DNA of 64,000 nt from CAYUBI01 sp964443005 (GTDB lineage: Bacteria; Margulisbacteria; Riflemargulisbacteria; GWF2-35-9; CAYUBI01): the NCBI GenBank assembly GCA_964443005.1, contig CAYUBI010000001.1, forward strand, positions 26,230-90,229. Direction: 5' to 3'. Under the pieces are notes generated by a model. That model was not told the origin of the DNA. It ran no database searches and worked only from the letters and a program-made list of their open reading frames with translations. Made by a program: the position numbers and the translations under genes. Of this stretch, positions 63,746-64,000 are shown in pieces (the first letter of the stretch is position 1; each line of letters begins with the position of its first letter).

Positions 63746-64000
63746 TTATTTAGTACGGCTTAAAGGCGCTAATTGCAAATAGCCAACTTTTGCGAGATTT
63801 TTTTGAAATATAACAACATCAAGATTAGCATAAACTTTTTTCTGTGCTTTTTGGGATAAAACAAGAAATCGATCTAAAATATATGCTTTTTTATTATTTT
63901 CTTTTTGCTGATAACAATATCGTTGCATAATCTCAATAAACTCCTGCGAATAATTTAAAGCTCCAGTTTCAAATATCCAATCAAGATAATACAATTTCAT
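63746..64000 (-). CDS. hypothetical protein, possibly partial
   Basis: 84 residues are visible and an ATG sits exactly at the window edge, so the true start could be further upstream. The peptide is basic and aromatic (MKLYYLDWIFETG; YCYQQKENNKKAYILDRFLVLS), with no recognised domain. Confidence 0.4.
   Translation of the reverse strand: MKLYYLDWIFETGALNYSQEFIEIMQRYCYQQKENNKKAYILDRFLVLSQKAQKKVYANLDVVIFQKNLAKVGYLQLAPLSRTK

Noticed and set aside
1..64000. CRISPR arrays, insertion sequences, prophage or integrases
   Set aside because: No regularly spaced direct repeats, transposase or integrase motifs were seen. The window looks like stable chromosomal core.

Overview
The window comes from a low-GC, double-membraned bacterium. 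It has an LptF/G-type permease, an MlaE/MlaF/MlaD lipid transporter, a GmhA-type heptose isomerase, predicted outer-membrane barrels, a lipoprotein and a large Wza-like SLBB exporter. Two chemoreceptors, a CheV protein and an FlhG-like ATPase suggest a motile, chemotactic cell. A PSP1 (RicT/YaaT) protein, a DUF5693-type membrane protein and a TIGR03960/DUF2344 radical-SAM pair are combined with the diderm genes. This mix is more typical of uncultured lineages such as Margulisbacteria-like groups than of Proteobacteria, but taxonomy cannot be settled from sequence inspection alone. Genetic code 11 is used. A run of ten N's at 58204-58213 inside a gene shows that this is a draft scaffold.

Layout. 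1-8.1 kb: a tightly packed plus-strand cluster (holB end, PSP1, HIT, rpsU, lptF/G, aroQ, M24 peptidase, ispD, ispF, glmS, UDP-glucose pyrophosphorylase), mostly with ATGA-type overlaps. 8.1-16.7 kb: ssrA (tmRNA), a TPR/SH3 protein, cheV, long-form hpf, secA, prfB with a programmed +1 frameshift, and a DUF5693-like membrane protein. 16.6-19.1 kb: ruvA, ruvC, a metallophosphoesterase and apt on the minus strand. 19.3-21.3 kb: tRNA-Val(CAC), an unknown protein and rarA. 21.3-30.1 kb: a UvrD-type helicase-nuclease, two chemoreceptors, map and a Ppx/GppA phosphatase. 30.1-34.1 kb: a 1007-residue SLBB exporter and an epimerase. 34.2-37.5 kb: the radical-SAM pair and flhG. 37.5-42.6 kb: trmL, galE, mlaD, mlaF, mlaE and nnrD. 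42.6-46.1 kb: a potassium channel, argS and a secreted protein. 46.1-49.9 kb: trxA, a lipoprotein, a PorV-like barrel and a subtilisin-like protease. 49.9-53.3 kb: obg, rpmA, rplU, rho and tRNA-Leu(CAA). 53.3-57.7 kb: a thioesterase, a TIGR03546/TIGR03545-like pair and two envelope proteins. 57.9-59.3 kb: an ECF sigma / membrane anti-sigma / Spy-like stress module. 59.4-64 kb: gmhA, an HD-like protein, prfC with a leader peptide, an epimerase and an unknown gene at the edge.

Themes. Several genes handle translation quality: tmRNA, RF2 with frameshift autoregulation, RF3 with a UGA-terminated leader ORF, a hibernation factor, Obg and TrmL. Many others build or monitor the envelope. Two points stand out. 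First, a ten-G tract in the secreted protease gene sits exactly between the catalytic domain and a YPNPFN-type C-terminal domain; a one-base change in either direction gives an almost immediate stop, so it looks like a phase-variable switch. Second, the MlaD homologue carries a C-terminal segment that looks like an outer-membrane barrel. There is also a recurrent promoter layout with a -10 box only 6-10 bp from the ATG and no Shine-Dalgarno sequence, which suggests leaderless mRNAs.
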